Below are positions 52,001 to 64,000 of a DNA stretch of 64,000 nt, piece after piece; position 1 is the stretch's first letter; the number at the start of each line of letters is the position of its first letter. A model generated the notes under the pieces. That model was not told the DNA's origin, searched no databases, and worked only from the letters and a program-made list of their open reading frames with translations. A program made the translations under genes and the position numbers. The stretch is from Dirofilaria immitis (lineage: Eukaryota > Nematoda > Chromadorea > Rhabditida > Onchocercidae): NCBI GenBank assembly GCA_024305405.1, contig JAKNDB010000103.1:248001-312000 (forward strand), in the 5' to 3' direction.

Positions 52001-53523
52001 TAAATTAATCCATTGTTGACCAAATTGGTTTGGTCCAAAATACGAATTTGGTCATGGTTCCAGTTCCTAGTTTCAGAGCACGGTCGCTGTCGAGCTTGTA
52101 CAGAAGAGGTTAAAAGTAGTGATGTGTTGAGTCATATGAAAGCGCATCTAGTTAAAGAATATGCTTGTGAATTTTGTGGCAAAAAGGAAGAAAGCATTAT
52201 TTGAAGGCGCATATTCGTATTCATACTGGAGAAAGACCTTACAAGGTTTGTGGTACTTTATCATTAACAAATTCATTTTTCGATTGACTCAAATATTGTA
52301 ATTCTGATCTATCGTGAAGGTTGCTAGTAAAACATGAGGAAAATGTGAAGGGTGTTCTGGATTAAGCAGAAATGAATCAAATGTAGCGAATATTTTATTG
52401 AAAGCTTATCGAGTAATTCCTTCTTTATTAAGCATTTAAGGACGAATTACTCTTCAAATTGCTTAGAAATTTTCTACCCAAAATAATATAATGGACAGTG
52501 GAACTGAAAGTGAACTTCCAATTTTGCTTGCAGTAATTAATCTATTTATCTATGCATTAGATAATATCCCTTTGATGATGATTTAATTCCTATTATAAAT
52601 TATTTAACATGCTCAATCACAAAGCGCGATTGAACAAACTGTCTGTATTGATTTCTAGAGAATTATATATATTCTTACATAACCCTAAATAAGCCAAGCT
52701 TGTTGTTTGTTCTTGATATGTGATTTCAAATGGAGTATCCAAAAGATTTTAAATAATATGGCGTTCTTTCGGATCTCTGTATATGATTAACCGATCACGC
52801 AATACTTGTACTTAGTAAATGAAACAGAATTGATCATCTTTTGGTTTTTATAATTAGTTTCAATTCATTTTTTATTTGTGTTTCAATAAAATAAGTCATT
52901 TTCACCTAATTCAAGTTATTTTTCCAAATTTCAGTGTGAGCAGTGCTCACGACGTTTCGCCGACTCATCCACATATCGCCGTCATCAAATGATTCATACT
53001 GGTGAAAAACGATATTCCTGTCCTGTCTGTGGACGTTGTATAGCTCGGAAAGATAATGTCAAAACACACCTGAGAAGTCACGTAAAGTAAGTTTGCTAAA
53101 AATAGATGATCAACGCAGTGTTTTATGTAGTAAATTGATGTAAACCGCAAGACTTTCGCGAGATTTCGAAGTTCTGCAATATTAAATAAAGAGAACTAAC
53201 TTATTTTGATTATAATTACTAGCATTCTAGTGGATAAAGGGATGATTTAACAACTGATATTTTTCCATAACTGTTTCCAGAATGATTGTTTTTTCGAATC
53301 CTATTTTTATTGTAGGACCATTTCTAACAGTGAAAGTGAAGCAGCTGCTTGGATGGAAACCCTCTTAAATTCATTACCCACTAAAACGGAAAGAAATGCA
53401 ATAGCTATACCTCCGCTAGATTCGCCAACTTCTGTGGAAAACAATGAAGATCAAAATCTGTTAGGTGATTTCAATTTGTTGGAATCCTTAAAAGAGAATG
53501 ATGAAATGAGTGATAAGTCTTAA
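49001..53523 (+). CDS. C2H2 zinc-finger protein with coiled coil, multi-exon
   Basis: Exons: 49001-49110, 49152-about 49162 (an 11-nt exon), 49468-49493, 49734-49921, 49981-50137, 50696-50812, 51120-51386, 51707-51857, 52077-52245, 52935-53086 and 53316-53523. The N-terminal half is an unrecognised compact domain (HTVYVLWVSSCEDPSLLYSC, then EMGLFIRLCIVPGDGPSALR), followed by a Glu/Lys-rich coiled coil and a Ser/Pro-rich linker (VSPKRSPLSSSPSSSIPSKS). The C-terminal half holds about four C2H2 fingers: a divergent CAVCPGEVTLRD type, CEFCGKK...H, CEQCSRRFADSSTYRRHQMI and CPVCGRCIARKDNVKTHLRS, with HTGE(R/K) linkers. It is probably a DNA-binding regulator. The second-to-third finger exon (52077-52245) changes frame after CGKK at a run of five A (52181-52185); one base, or four, is missing compared with a normal finger. 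The acidic tail ends at 53523. Confidence 0.75.
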
Positions 53524-55645
53524 TAATTGGATCTTAATTTCTTAGGAGTTATTGAAGCAAATATTTTTTCGAATAGGCATAAGGAATTCGAATTTTTTAT
53601 TTTTTTCGAATGGGCTTAAGAGAAGAAAGCGTTAAGTATCGACAACTTAACATAAACAAAAACATCAATTACCTGTTAGTTCATTGACCTTGGTTGTGTG
53701 ATTAAGTGATTTCATATGCAATAATCAGTACACTTTTAGAATTTCAGTACGTACAGGATGAATGAACGCACTGAAATTCGTATTAATTTTATAAATTCTA
53801 AATACTTTTAATTCTGCAAGCTGATTTAATCAGAAAATAGAGTGATAAAAAATGGAAATCATTTTCCATCCTGCAGTGAATAGTTACTGACATAAGTTCG
53901 TGTTGTTGTAACTTTATTATAGTCACAATGTTTTGACTTTCTCTGTCTTTCGGGATGTAAATATCCTGATTTGTTTTTTTCTTTTTGTCTAAACTGCTAA
54001 CCAATAGGGAAACGGGAGACTAACGTTTCATGTAAGCATAGATATTCGTCGTTTACTTATCTACATTAAGAGAATGTTTTATATACTCTAAATAATAGGA
54101 AGGCTACTTTTTCTGCATTGATGCAAGGATATTTCTTCAGTATTTTTTTTTTTGAAACTCTGCCTTTTCTGTTTTTTTGCCTTGTTCAGTTCTGATTGTG
54201 CATTATGAGTGTATCGTCTGTAATGGACCGTGTTTATATTTCTAATCACTTGTAAATAATTTTGGCATTTCTGTCATATCTTCAACTCGTAAAGTGTACT
54301 TAATTTCATATTTGCACTTATTCTTCCTAGTTATCATCATTTGAAAGCTCTCAGTTTTATCATCGTAAGCGATTTCAGGTGTGAATTATGTTGACTTCCG
54401 GGATTCGTCCCTGTTTCACATTTTCTATAAGATTCATATTATATTACTATTAGTTTATAATAGAATTTGTTTTCCTTTTTCAATTAAATAATGATATTAT
54501 TGGTAGAGGACGACTGTGAAATGAAGGGAGGAAATAGCCATTGAAGTCGAATTTAGAGGTTTTCCTGGTTAGAAATAATAAGTAGAAATGCTCAAATTTT
54601 TGAAGTTTGCATATTTTTGTGCAGTTTATAGATCATCATCACTTCGAATGTCCTCTGCTCTTTATACATCTTCCTTATGATTCACATGTAACAAATAGTT
54701 TTTATATTTGTTTTACAAACTGTTCAAAATATATGGATCTGGCTGGGTTATGAACGCCTTCATAGGGATTTGTTTTCTCTTAAGCGTGTTTTTTTAATTT
54801 TTAGTATGAAATCATACCTTTGTACGGTCGGTGCTACCAATGCCTTGTGTTATCATTAAGATATGCCTATTTTTGTATGCTTCATGTAATCAATTTAAAA
54901 ATGATTCAGCCTTACTTGTATATGTTTCTTCTGATTTATTTACCTACAGTTGTAAACAGTTGTTTATCCGTTTTATTTTTTTAGAGGTTGTTTTAACAAA
55001 GTTTTCCTCAGTCATCTTTTGTATTTTGCTTTATCATTTTTTAATTACTCAATTTGTTACCACTTAATCGAATTTTGTATTATGGAGATATATTTTTTAA
55101 ATATACTTTTTAAATTTAATTCAAGACTTTTTACCACGTGAGTATTTGCTCATAAACCTCAAATGAAAATTTATTTTGAAAATTGTTTGTAGCACTTCTG
55201 TTGTGAGATCGAAGGGCAGCAAACTCGTAAATTTATCAAAGACTATTCAAATTTATAGATATTTTCGGCTGGACTTGGTTTGCTACTGCTCATTTTGTAA
55301 TCGTAACACAAAAATCTTTGAAGAAAAAAATTTTATCAACGAAGAAAAAATTCCGCTTAATCTTCATGATTGATATGGTAAAATGCGATATGTTATCTTG
55401 TGATCATGTTACCATCAGGTTTGTAAGGTGAGATAAATGAAAGCCGACGAGAGGATTTAGAGGAGTAATAAGAACTGATCATATTTCCAGAATATAAATA
55501 TGCAATTATAAAACTGATCTGATTTTTTTGATATGGAGGTCAATATAACTCCATTCAATTCCTGCAAAATTGTTTCATATGAAAAAAAAGCTCTTTTATT
55601 TAAACTCGAGTTGCAGAAAGTTTCGCTGGGCAGGAATTTTTTTAA
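53524..55645. other. intergenic, no gene seen
   Basis: Sequence after the zinc-finger gene, likely including its 3' UTR. Frames at 54831-55067 and 55176-55373 are Phe/Leu/Ile-rich or unstructured and not supported by splice sites. Confidence 0.45.
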
Positions 55646-56648
55646 ATGGGTGCCAATTTGGACTTATCGTTTGCTATTGATTCATCGTGGCAAAATACTA
55701 TAGTGCTGCTCGCTGAGTTCGTGTATGTCATGTCTTTTTCTGCTATTTCAATATCTCAAGTTGAATTGTTTCTGTCAAATATTTACAATCCCTTGAACTT
55801 CAGAGCAGTTGAAGGGATTTTAGTTTTTAAATAACATCTTAAAATTTATATTTGATAGAAGCTGAGATTGAGATATATTCTGCTATCAACTTCGTTTGAT
55901 TAATAATATGATTTCAGGAATATTTTATTGTAAAGTGATATATATTAAAATAAACTAGAGACTTGCATAAATTAAATCAGAGGCCCTTCTTATTACGAAG
56001 GCTTCATGTTTATTAATGGCTGACATTCACTTCAAGTTTTGAGTCCATACATTCCTGAATTCATCTTTTTCATTTTCTAAATAATTTCCAAATTTCTATT
56101 CAATTTTTTTACTCAAATTAGTTACCTGATTTTATAACAGAAATTTTCAAAATGGACTAATTGCACGTCTTGAAGAAGTGGATGCGCATTATTCAGCACA
56201 ATTTACAACAAGAATTAATCATACGGTGATTTTTTTCTTAGTATAAAAAGTTCAGAAAAAATGAGAGTTGAAAGTTCAGTGCATGAAATGAGAATTTTTA
56301 GAGAGAGTAGCCATATTTTTATTTATTTCATTATTCTAATGCATTCAAGTCATACAATTTTGTTTTTACTCCTCGACTTATTTCACGGAACTTTTTACGA
56401 TTATGTAAGAGATTTCTTAAACGATATTTCGCTTCACATAAGAAACTTGAATAAGAACAACAAAGTTGATAGCTAACTGCTCACGTGCTTTGCAGGTGGA
56501 CAAAATGCATGAGTATTCTCGACGTCTTCAAGCACTAAATCGTAACATTTTAGAAATAACAAAACGAGTGCAACTGATATTGTCACGAACGCAAATACTC
56601 GATAAAGAAAGGACTGAAGCAATGGAAGAACTCTTAGTGATATCTTAA
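55646..56648 (+). CDS. candidate small helical (coiled-coil) protein
   Basis: Two exons are well supported: 56141-56225 and 56496-56648 (junction ACG|GTGATT to TGCAG|GTG, phase 0). They encode NFQNGLIARLEEVDAHYSAQ, FTTRINHTVDKMHEYSRRLQ and ALNRNILEITKRVQLILSRT, ending EELLVIS, with heptad-like spacing. It resembles the small subunits of BLOC-1/BORC or similar tethering complexes in style, but I cannot assign a specific one. The first exon is a guess: an ATG at 55646 (MGANLDLSFAIDSSWQNTIV) with a GT|GTATGT donor at about 55721-55722 gives the right phase. The product would be about 104 residues. Confidence 0.45.
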
Positions 56649-59084
56649 TTGCGCACTGACTATGAATTTTAAAGAATTTAATGTCACTATTTATATGTTT
56701 TTCTTAAATATATCACATGATGAGCACTCTCAATTCTTACGCTGTGATTTCCGAATTTTCAAATCCCATATATAATAATATGCGTGAATACTTTGTGATA
56801 TAGGTGTGACGAAATTTTTTCACGTGCTCAACTCCACGCTTAATTTCCTTCTTCTTCTCTTTGGTCCTTTTTTCAGATTGTTATTTCTCGAATGTATACA
56901 TCAAATTTTAGTGAAGCCAAGTTTTTTTAATTTTTTTTTGAAAAGTAGAGTCTCTAAACTTTTTCGTTACGTTAATGTTAATTTTTATCTATCAGGCTTA
57001 AATTTCTTGTTTGATTGCCAAAAGGCTTAAATAATTCAAATAAGTTTAATTTTGCCATAAAAACTTATTAGCTATTTGGGAAGTTCTTTGCGATTCAATT
57101 CACTCGTTTCTCTTCTTACTTTTTTGTTCCAAAGACAAATAGTCCTGCAATAAATTATTATTTATTATCATTGTTATTATTATTATTATCATTATTGTTA
57201 TTATTATTATTATTACCATTATTAATTATTATTATTAATTATTATTATTGTTATTGCAATAAAATTTGTTTTTCGTATATTTTTTGCGCTCTGATTCTAC
57301 AAGTGCTGATGGTATCTACTGCATCTTTACAGATATTTTTCCCATGATATCCGGTATTTTCATATGCTATTTGAAAGTTGATTATTGAAACGTACTACAA
57401 GTGGACGGTCTCGGAAGGGCGTCATGTATTACATTCACCTCTAGCCTATTCTAACCGTTGATTCCATGTAAACTTGCATGAATTTGATATCCTCTCAGAT
57501 TGTCCAAAATCTCATGCATATATATATTTTGTCCTCATGATTGCAGGATTTATTACCGATCGATTACACCTATATGATGAATATGTCTAAGTCTTATGGA
57601 CGGCAGTTTTTCAGTTCACCATGAAATTCATTGATATCAAATAATTTACGATAGCCAATCCATGAGAAAATGAATTCTTGGAAGCGATTGTTTTATCACA
57701 GTTTTAAGTAGAACTAAAAATAGTTTCAATTCATTCGCTCTGAGGTTGCCTATAGAATTTGAAACTTCTCTCTCCACTTAAATTTACGTATTGGAACAAC
57801 TTGAACGAGAAAAGAATTGCCTATATTATTATTACGTACTGCATAACACATGCTCTGACTGCAAGCATCTTTTGAAATCACATATTACTTTAACAAGTAA
57901 GTAAAGATCTGTTTAGATGGCTGAAAGAAATGGAAGAATAACTAATCTATTCTGGTGATTTTATTTAGGTTTTTCCAAAAACGGCAAAAAAGTAATTAAT
58001 CTCTTCAGGAAAATTTTATCCAGGTAATTCAAAAATAACTGACTTATCCTATTCTAGAGAGTCCATCTCTCGATACACTCACCAGATAATACACAAAATC
58101 AGCGGCTGCAATAACAACAGCAATGGCAGTATGAGTGATGATGCATCAGGCAAGCAGTGCATGCCATTCATTCTGCAGTACATCATTGACAACCATCAGC
58201 GGTGTTGTATTGATGTGATGTTGCTGAACTTCTATCTATCCATCTCTCAGTACCACACGCTCAATATACCTATCACCCGGGAAAGAGACGAAGAATCAGA
58301 TCTGAATCATACTGCGCTAGTGTTTGTGTATATATCAGTGTATCAGGGTAGTCGCAGATCGGCAAACAAAGAAGAGGACAGATAAAATTGAATTGAAGTG
58401 ATCAATGGACGAATCAACTAAACTAAAGTAAATCATCTCCTCTTCCTCTTTCTCCCTCCTCTTCCTTCTTTTTCCATTTCCCAAAAATCAACAACTGTAC
58501 GTTGAAGAACGCAGCGAACATCATTTTCTCTTTTTCTCGAACTCTGCGAAATTCACTGAGCAAAAAAGCTACTTTTATTATTACCTCCACATTTTGTATT
58601 TTCAAACAAAAACGACGAAGACGACCGAACGAAGACGCGCAACCCGCGACATCACCACTCTGTTATCACCTGTTATTATTGTGTTATCAGCTATTCATTA
58701 TCATTCTCATTGCTATCAATATCACTAGTATTGATAGCGCAAAATCCACGAACCTACTAAATCTTATTTAGTAAAACAAGGTACATCTTTTATCATTTCC
58801 ATTTCACATGCTTTAGTATTATTATTATTTTTATTGCTTTTTTTATTACTATTATTATTATTATCATTACTTTTACTATCATTAATGTTCTTATTATTAG
58901 CAATACTAATGATATTGATATATCACTGCCCCGGTTTTTAGCACTATTATTGTTTTGTTATTATTACTATTATTTTTATTAAAGTGCCCTCTATTATTAT
59001 TGCTACCTAAAATTTAGTGATCACTTTGTCACATTCAGTGTTTACTTGTTATTGATTTATTTACGATAGTTTTAATTTTCCGTG
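56649..59084. other. intergenic region with ATT arrays; 3' part likely promoter/5' UTR of the Mextli-like gene
   Basis: The left part is AT-rich with an ATT trinucleotide array. From about 58080 to 58760 the sequence is noticeably richer in G and C and contains an 84-codon plus-strand frame at 58131-58385 (MSDDASGKQCMPFILQYIID) with no recognised family. I read this as 5' UTR or promoter of the gene starting at 59085, though a short upstream exon or independent small gene is possible. Confidence 0.4.
57153..57258. repeat. imperfect ATT trinucleotide array
   Basis: About 100 bases of (ATT)n with occasional ATC, GTT and ATTA interruptions. A second, looser array of the same motif lies at about 58817-58990, just upstream of the Mextli-like start codon. 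Confidence 0.8.
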
Positions 59085-62000
59085 ATGAATACATCGACCT
59101 ATTCATGCGAAGCAACGCCATTTTCGAACGACTGGTTCAATGCAAAACATATCGGCCAAAAACCGGAGCAGCTTTCTGTTGGTAAGCTTTGCGATACGTT
59201 TGAGAAAACTAAATTACAAAATTTAATTTTTTTCAAAATTCGCTCATTGAGAAAGGAATAATCGTATTGTAAATAGAAAAAAATTGAGCAATGATTTTTG
59301 ATATTGAAAAGACCAATTATATTTGAATTAAATTGACTATGTCCTCAATCTTTTTTTTGGCGAAGTCAAGGGCGATATTTTATTCTCCTTATTGCATATT
59401 ACTATGCGTTTGAACATTAAACAATGTCACTTTGGTATCTCAAGCAATAGATTGCTGAAATTTTGAATATATTCCATGTCTAACTTACCCATTAGTATTA
59501 CGTAATTTTTTTAGCTTGAGGAAGAAATTTTTCTATCTGTTAATTTTGCCAAATTTGATTTGTAGTGAAGACATAATTTTTATTTCCTTCAAAAATACGA
59601 GAATTGCTCCAAACTTAAATTCTTGTTTAAATTTCTATTTTATTTTCATAGAAAAATATAAGTCTAAATATTAGCCTTTTTTGTTCACTCTGTATATTTC
59701 CGAACATTTTTACCTACAAATCTTTTTAAATATTGTGGATTATTTCATAGCTCATTTTTAAAATTTTTTTGATAAATCAGATTCACGGGAGAGATACATC
59801 ATTATTAACAATTTAATTTTTCGCATTTTTATGTTGGGAATTTGACGATAATACACACACCAGTGAATTCTTTTCAAATTTATTTTATCACTGGTTTGAT
59901 CCAATTTAAATAATTTTGATGAATTCAAGGAATTTAAATGGGAAAAAGAGTGATGTGACTATACTACACAATAATTGAAATAATCATATGCATGGAAGCG
60001 CTGATGAAAATTTTTCTGCTTTTGCGGTCAAATTCTTCACATACAGTGTATAACTTTTATAGCCTTCTGAAAATAAATTTTTTTGAATAAATGAACGTTG
60101 AATCCATTATATAAAATCCAGAATTACTCTCAAGTTTTTAAATTCTTTATTCAGTTCTATAATCGAACTAATATCAAACTACTGTAAGTTTTGATTAGAG
60201 TAGAAAAATGATAATAGTACCATGGAATATTATAAATTGGCTCTTAATTGATACCGTCATTGAAAATTAGATGATTTTGTATAAATCATTAATTTTTCAT
60301 AGAAAAAATTTCATTTTGCTGATTTATCAAAAATCATTGGAATGATGCCGTTAAATAAGTGCTGAATTAAAAAGAATGAGACATTCTAGGGTCATTTTTC
60401 TGATTGTTTGCTTTATTCAATGTTAATTCCATTTTTAGATGAAAATCAGGCGAATCGGTATTCGACTGAAATAGTTATTTGTTGCTTTCTGAAATAATTT
60501 TTTTCTTTTAAATAAAATAGATAAATGAAACTTATGGGAGCAAAGTCGGAGCAAAGTCGACAGAAATATTCTATGGCGATTGAGTAAAATGATATTATCG
60601 ATTGTTATGATGATAATGTTAACCACTTAGATTGGAATCCGGAATTCTTCCATCACTTTCAGGATCCTTTGCAACTATTTATATCCGTCTAACAGTTTCT
60701 CGGAAAATTCTCGTAATCTTTCCTTTCTGTATGATCAACCTAATATTTATTTTACTTTTTTTCGATGTTAGAAAATCTCAGTTGGTCTCAAATTTTTTGA
60801 GTTGAAATTCGTGTTAAAAATATTTGGTTTCACAGAATTACGACAACTTACCTCATCTAAAAAATAATGAAAAATATTTTAAAAGATTTGTTGATGTTGA
60901 GATTGTTGAAAATCTATGCATTTTCAAGTGTTAGTGGAGCAACAGTGATTATCATTTTTATTATCGCTTTAAAACATGGCTTTTTAATATCAGATGAATG
61001 CATCGTTATGGAGGTAGCAAATTAGGGCTGAATTTAGCAGCCAAGAATGAAGCAAATTGATCTGGCATAACTGGATTAGATTTATTAGTAAGGATGAAGC
61101 AAATTAGCTTGATGCAGATATATCTGTTGCAATAAGACAGAATCATCTACCTTATGATTGTGATGCCAATGAATAATTTTTGAATCAAATATCAAATTTT
61201 ATTTTCATCAAGTAAATTAATAAAAAAGACTGTTTTGATCGCAGTTTCTTTCCAGAACTGTCAGTATGATTTATGATAGTATCGTCATAGTTTTCGAGGA
61301 TTCTTCAGAATGCTTTGTTGAAATAAATACCATTTTCAGAACAACTGCTCAGTTTGATGAACCAAATAAATACATCGGTCAAAAGTGGATTGTTTAACGC
61401 TCAACTTGCTAATCAGATATTCATTCTCTGTCAACAGCTGAAATTTTCTGGACAACTTCTCGAGCAATCCCACAAAAGTCTGTACATTTGTTTATTTGTT
61501 CTACAATTCATTTAAAATTTCAGTGTTTTTCTAGAGATTCTAATACTTTGTATATATACTTATAAATAATTATTTTCCACTTTTCGCAAATGGTTTTCCG
61601 TATTTGGAATTAATTAATATGAAGCGACAGAAATTATTTCTATACTATATCTTCTACAGATGAACTGAACCGAGTTTTCGTATCTCTGCGACAAGCTTGC
61701 TGTCGCGATAATGGTCAACTTGGGACGCCATGTCGACTCAAAATGATGGAATTGGTAGAATTGCGTGCAATGGGATGGAGACCAAGCCTGGCACATACGC
61801 AGTACTATCTTAATCGTCCTGAACAACAACAACAACAGCAACAGCAACAACAACAGATTGGTAAATTTTCATGAATTAGTCTGTATATTGATTAGCAGCA
61901 TCGGCACTAGATGCTTAAATACACAATTATCACGGATAAGAAAGTGACTATGAGTTGTTTATAAATAGAGACCAATTAAGATAAAATAAGTAAGGAGTTT

Positions 62001-63877
62001 ACGATAGTTATTTGAACAAGAATTTCAGTATGATAGCAACAGAAAATAAAATTATGATAAACTGTAGCCGACAAGACATTTTGTTCATGCGGATATAATT
62101 TTTTAACCATCAGAAACAAAACTTTTATTAGAATCGTTGCTAAGTAGGTCTCTGTTTTCATATGCTTTTCTTTTATTTTCATCTATAGATCCAGCACCAA
62201 TAAGCGCTCCACCGTTTGGCACAATCCCGGTGAATCCATTTGGTAATTTTGGCGGTCCTCCGCCACCGCTTTATGTTGGAGGTGATGTAAACCCAGTTAT
62301 CGCTCCACAACCTGCACCAACCAGTTTTTATTTGATACCTGCTGCTGCCGCCAGTTTGTTTTTATATTTCTGAAAAATTAGGTGTTTGTTTATTTTAATT
62401 TTATGTAGTTGCTGAAATTCCATCATATTCACATACTAACAATAATTTAATAAGTAACCAGGCTTAGGCAAATTATCTAGTTGAATAAAGAAAAACGAAA
62501 ATATACACATTCACGAATGAATTGTAAATGATATAATTAAAAAATTGAAACAGTGAGTAATAACTGGTTGGAAATTAGGATGAAATTGAATTTCGATTAT
62601 TTATTTGTCTCTAATAATTCGAAATCATGTCACTAAGAAAACAGGTAATAAGGACTGACTTAAGAAGAATAGAGAAGAGAAACCGTTTCATTTAGGTGGC
62701 TGGGCTCGACCGATGATAGCTCCTGGAGTTGTACCATCTAGTAATATTTTGCCTCAGTTAACACCATTCGACATAGAAGCCTGGGCAAAAGCCAGTAAAC
62801 AACTGCAACAAACAAAACTGAAAGTGAAAACACCGCAAAATCGTGTTCCACAACTACGCGAGGAAATGATCATACGCAATAGTGATTCTGGCAAAAGTGA
62901 GTCATGTTAAAAAGTTAGATTTTAATTGGACGATTTTATTATAATTCCAAATTTTCCTTTTTGTATATACCGTGGTTTTCCATTCTATCATTCATGGCTA
63001 AAAATCTCGTTTGGTTAATTACGTGTGTCATAGAAAATTCGAACCATTATTTGATAAAAGCTGGCGTAATTTGAACAATTATTAAATCATATTTTATATT
63101 ATATGAGATATAGACAGTCTACTTGATTTTTGTGCTCAGATTTTTGGAACATTAATTAGATTAGTTACCACTTAAAAAATTGAGTTCGTTTAAGTTACTC
63201 AAAATAAAATGTTCGATTTGGGATACAAGCCGTTTTTAAAATTGCAGTAATGGGTGTGAAAGGTCGTCGTGTGGCAGTAGTGGAAGAGCTGAGCAAAACG
63301 GTAATATCATTTCAAAAAGTTGATTCCAAATGCAAAGATCGTACATTGACGATAACTGGCAATAACCAGGAATCGATTGATTATGCGAAGCGTCTTATCG
63401 AGCAGACAATCCGTCGTAATATTTCTCCAAATCGAGTACCTACTTACTTTTTCATTTATTTATTACATTTTATAATCAAAAGTATTATTTATAGATTTTT
63501 GAAGATATTTTCATTAGAATTCATCTTCCTTTATGATTATATTGAATAATTCTTTATTTTTTTTTCAAGCAAGCTTTCCAATTCTCTTAGTTTTATTCAA
63601 GCCAAGAATGGTAATTATTCATTTAGTTTTGTTCAAGTGTTCTTTTGATCAAAAATATAACTTCGTCTTTTTCGAGTTTGCTTTTTATTTGTCTAATTCG
63701 AACTGTGCATCTAGTTTCCATTATTGAATTAATTCATTGGAAATTCGAGTCTCTTAACTTTTCTAACCATTATTTCCTTATTTCCTTATGAAATTATAGA
63801 TCACCAATTAATTTTTCATAAGACTAAAAATTCATTTTAGACTGAAACAAATGGTGCAGAAGTCGATGACAATGATA

Positions 63878-63912
<35 letters not shown>

Positions 63913-63990
63913 AATGATGTTGGAATATCAATCGAAACGACTCAAGATGGCACTTTAAAATTGTCATGCGCCGATCCGCAAGTGCTTCAG
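59085..63990 (+). CDS. eIF4E-binding translation factor of the Mextli type (KH domain), 3' end outside the window
   Basis: Exons: 59085-59181, 61340-61477, 61660-61860, 62189-about 62323, 62696-62896, 63248-63435 and 63841-63990, with consistent phases; intron 1 is about 2.2 kb. The protein continues past the right edge. The N-terminal part (LLSLMNQINTSVKSGLFNAQ, FILCQQLKFSGQLLEQSHK, NRVFVSLRQACCRDNGQLGT) fits the helical MIF4G-like region. A polyglutamine run follows, then a Pro/Gly-rich linker, then GWARPMIAPGVVPSSNILPQ. Exon 6 is a KH domain with the GxxG loop (IMGVKGRRVAVVEELSKTVI) and ending IEQTIRRNISPNR. Exon 7 has an acidic Asp run. Mextli binds eIF4E and promotes translation in flies and worms, especially in the germline (family knowledge). 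The eIF4E-binding motif would be downstream, so the assignment rests on the KH/MIF4G layout. Confidence 0.72.
61822..61856 (+). repeat. CAA/CAG repeat encoding polyglutamine
   Basis: A run of eleven Gln codons, mixed CAA and CAG, in exon 3 of the Mextli-like gene. The mixed codons suggest a fairly stable tract. Confidence 0.9.
63880..63912 (+). repeat. (GAT)11 repeat encoding polyaspartate
   Basis: A pure GAT run in exon 7 of the Mextli-like gene, flanked by GAT/AAT codons, giving an acidic stretch just after the KH domain. Being pure, it is likely to vary in length between individuals. Confidence 0.9.
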
Positions 63991-64000
63991 GTTGTTTTTT

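Overview
This is a stretch of AT-rich (roughly 70% by eye) eukaryotic nuclear DNA with spliced genes. Introns mostly have GTAAGT-type donors and TTTCAG/TTNCAG acceptors, several genes start just after a splice acceptor (as expected for spliced-leader trans-splicing), and the gene families and intron style point to a nematode. Base composition and long intergenic spacing suggest a filarial or related spirurid worm, but that is inference. I see no bacterial operon, CRISPR array, prophage or intact transposon. Exon coordinates given in the evidence fields were read by hand from splice signals, phase continuity and recognisable protein families.

Layout. 0-12.5 kb, minus strand: a LITAF-type zinc-ribbon membrane protein (2812-3453), RNA polymerase subunit RPB10 (5080-5531), prefoldin subunit 1 (6155-7372), an unrecognised multi-exon protein (7687-10829) and a signal-peptide/EGF-like fragment (12252-12470) that may be its 5' end. 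12.5-21.5 kb is gene-poor, with one plausible minus-strand terminal exon at 15130-15390 and a GC-richer island near 19.7-20.0 kb. 21.5-31 kb, plus strand: a small membrane-protein candidate, a divergent protein tyrosine phosphatase (23180-25959) and hexokinase (29030-30611). 33-36.7 kb, minus: an SLC35F1/F2-type transporter with a puzzling upstream exon. 42-47.3 kb: convergent genes for mitochondrial ribosomal protein L9 (plus) and the splicing factor U2AF35 (minus). 47.5-48.9 kb: decayed coding-like DNA. 49-53.5 kb, plus: a C2H2 zinc-finger protein. 55.6-56.6 kb, plus: a small helical protein candidate. 59.1 kb to the right edge, plus: an eIF4E-binding protein of the Mextli type with a KH domain, cut by the window end.

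The genes are mainly housekeeping (transcription, splicing, cytosolic and mitochondrial translation, chaperone, glycolysis) and do not form one pathway. Three observations stand out. (1) At least six coding exons need one extra base to stay in frame, several at short homopolymers, while other genes are intact; base-calling or assembly deletions explain this better than gene decay. (2) Two introns, in rpb-10 and in the SLC35F gene, appear to be GC-AG introns. (3) A coding-quality exon with one in-frame TAG lies directly upstream of, and in phase with, the SLC35F gene. I did not find a clearly new multi-gene system.
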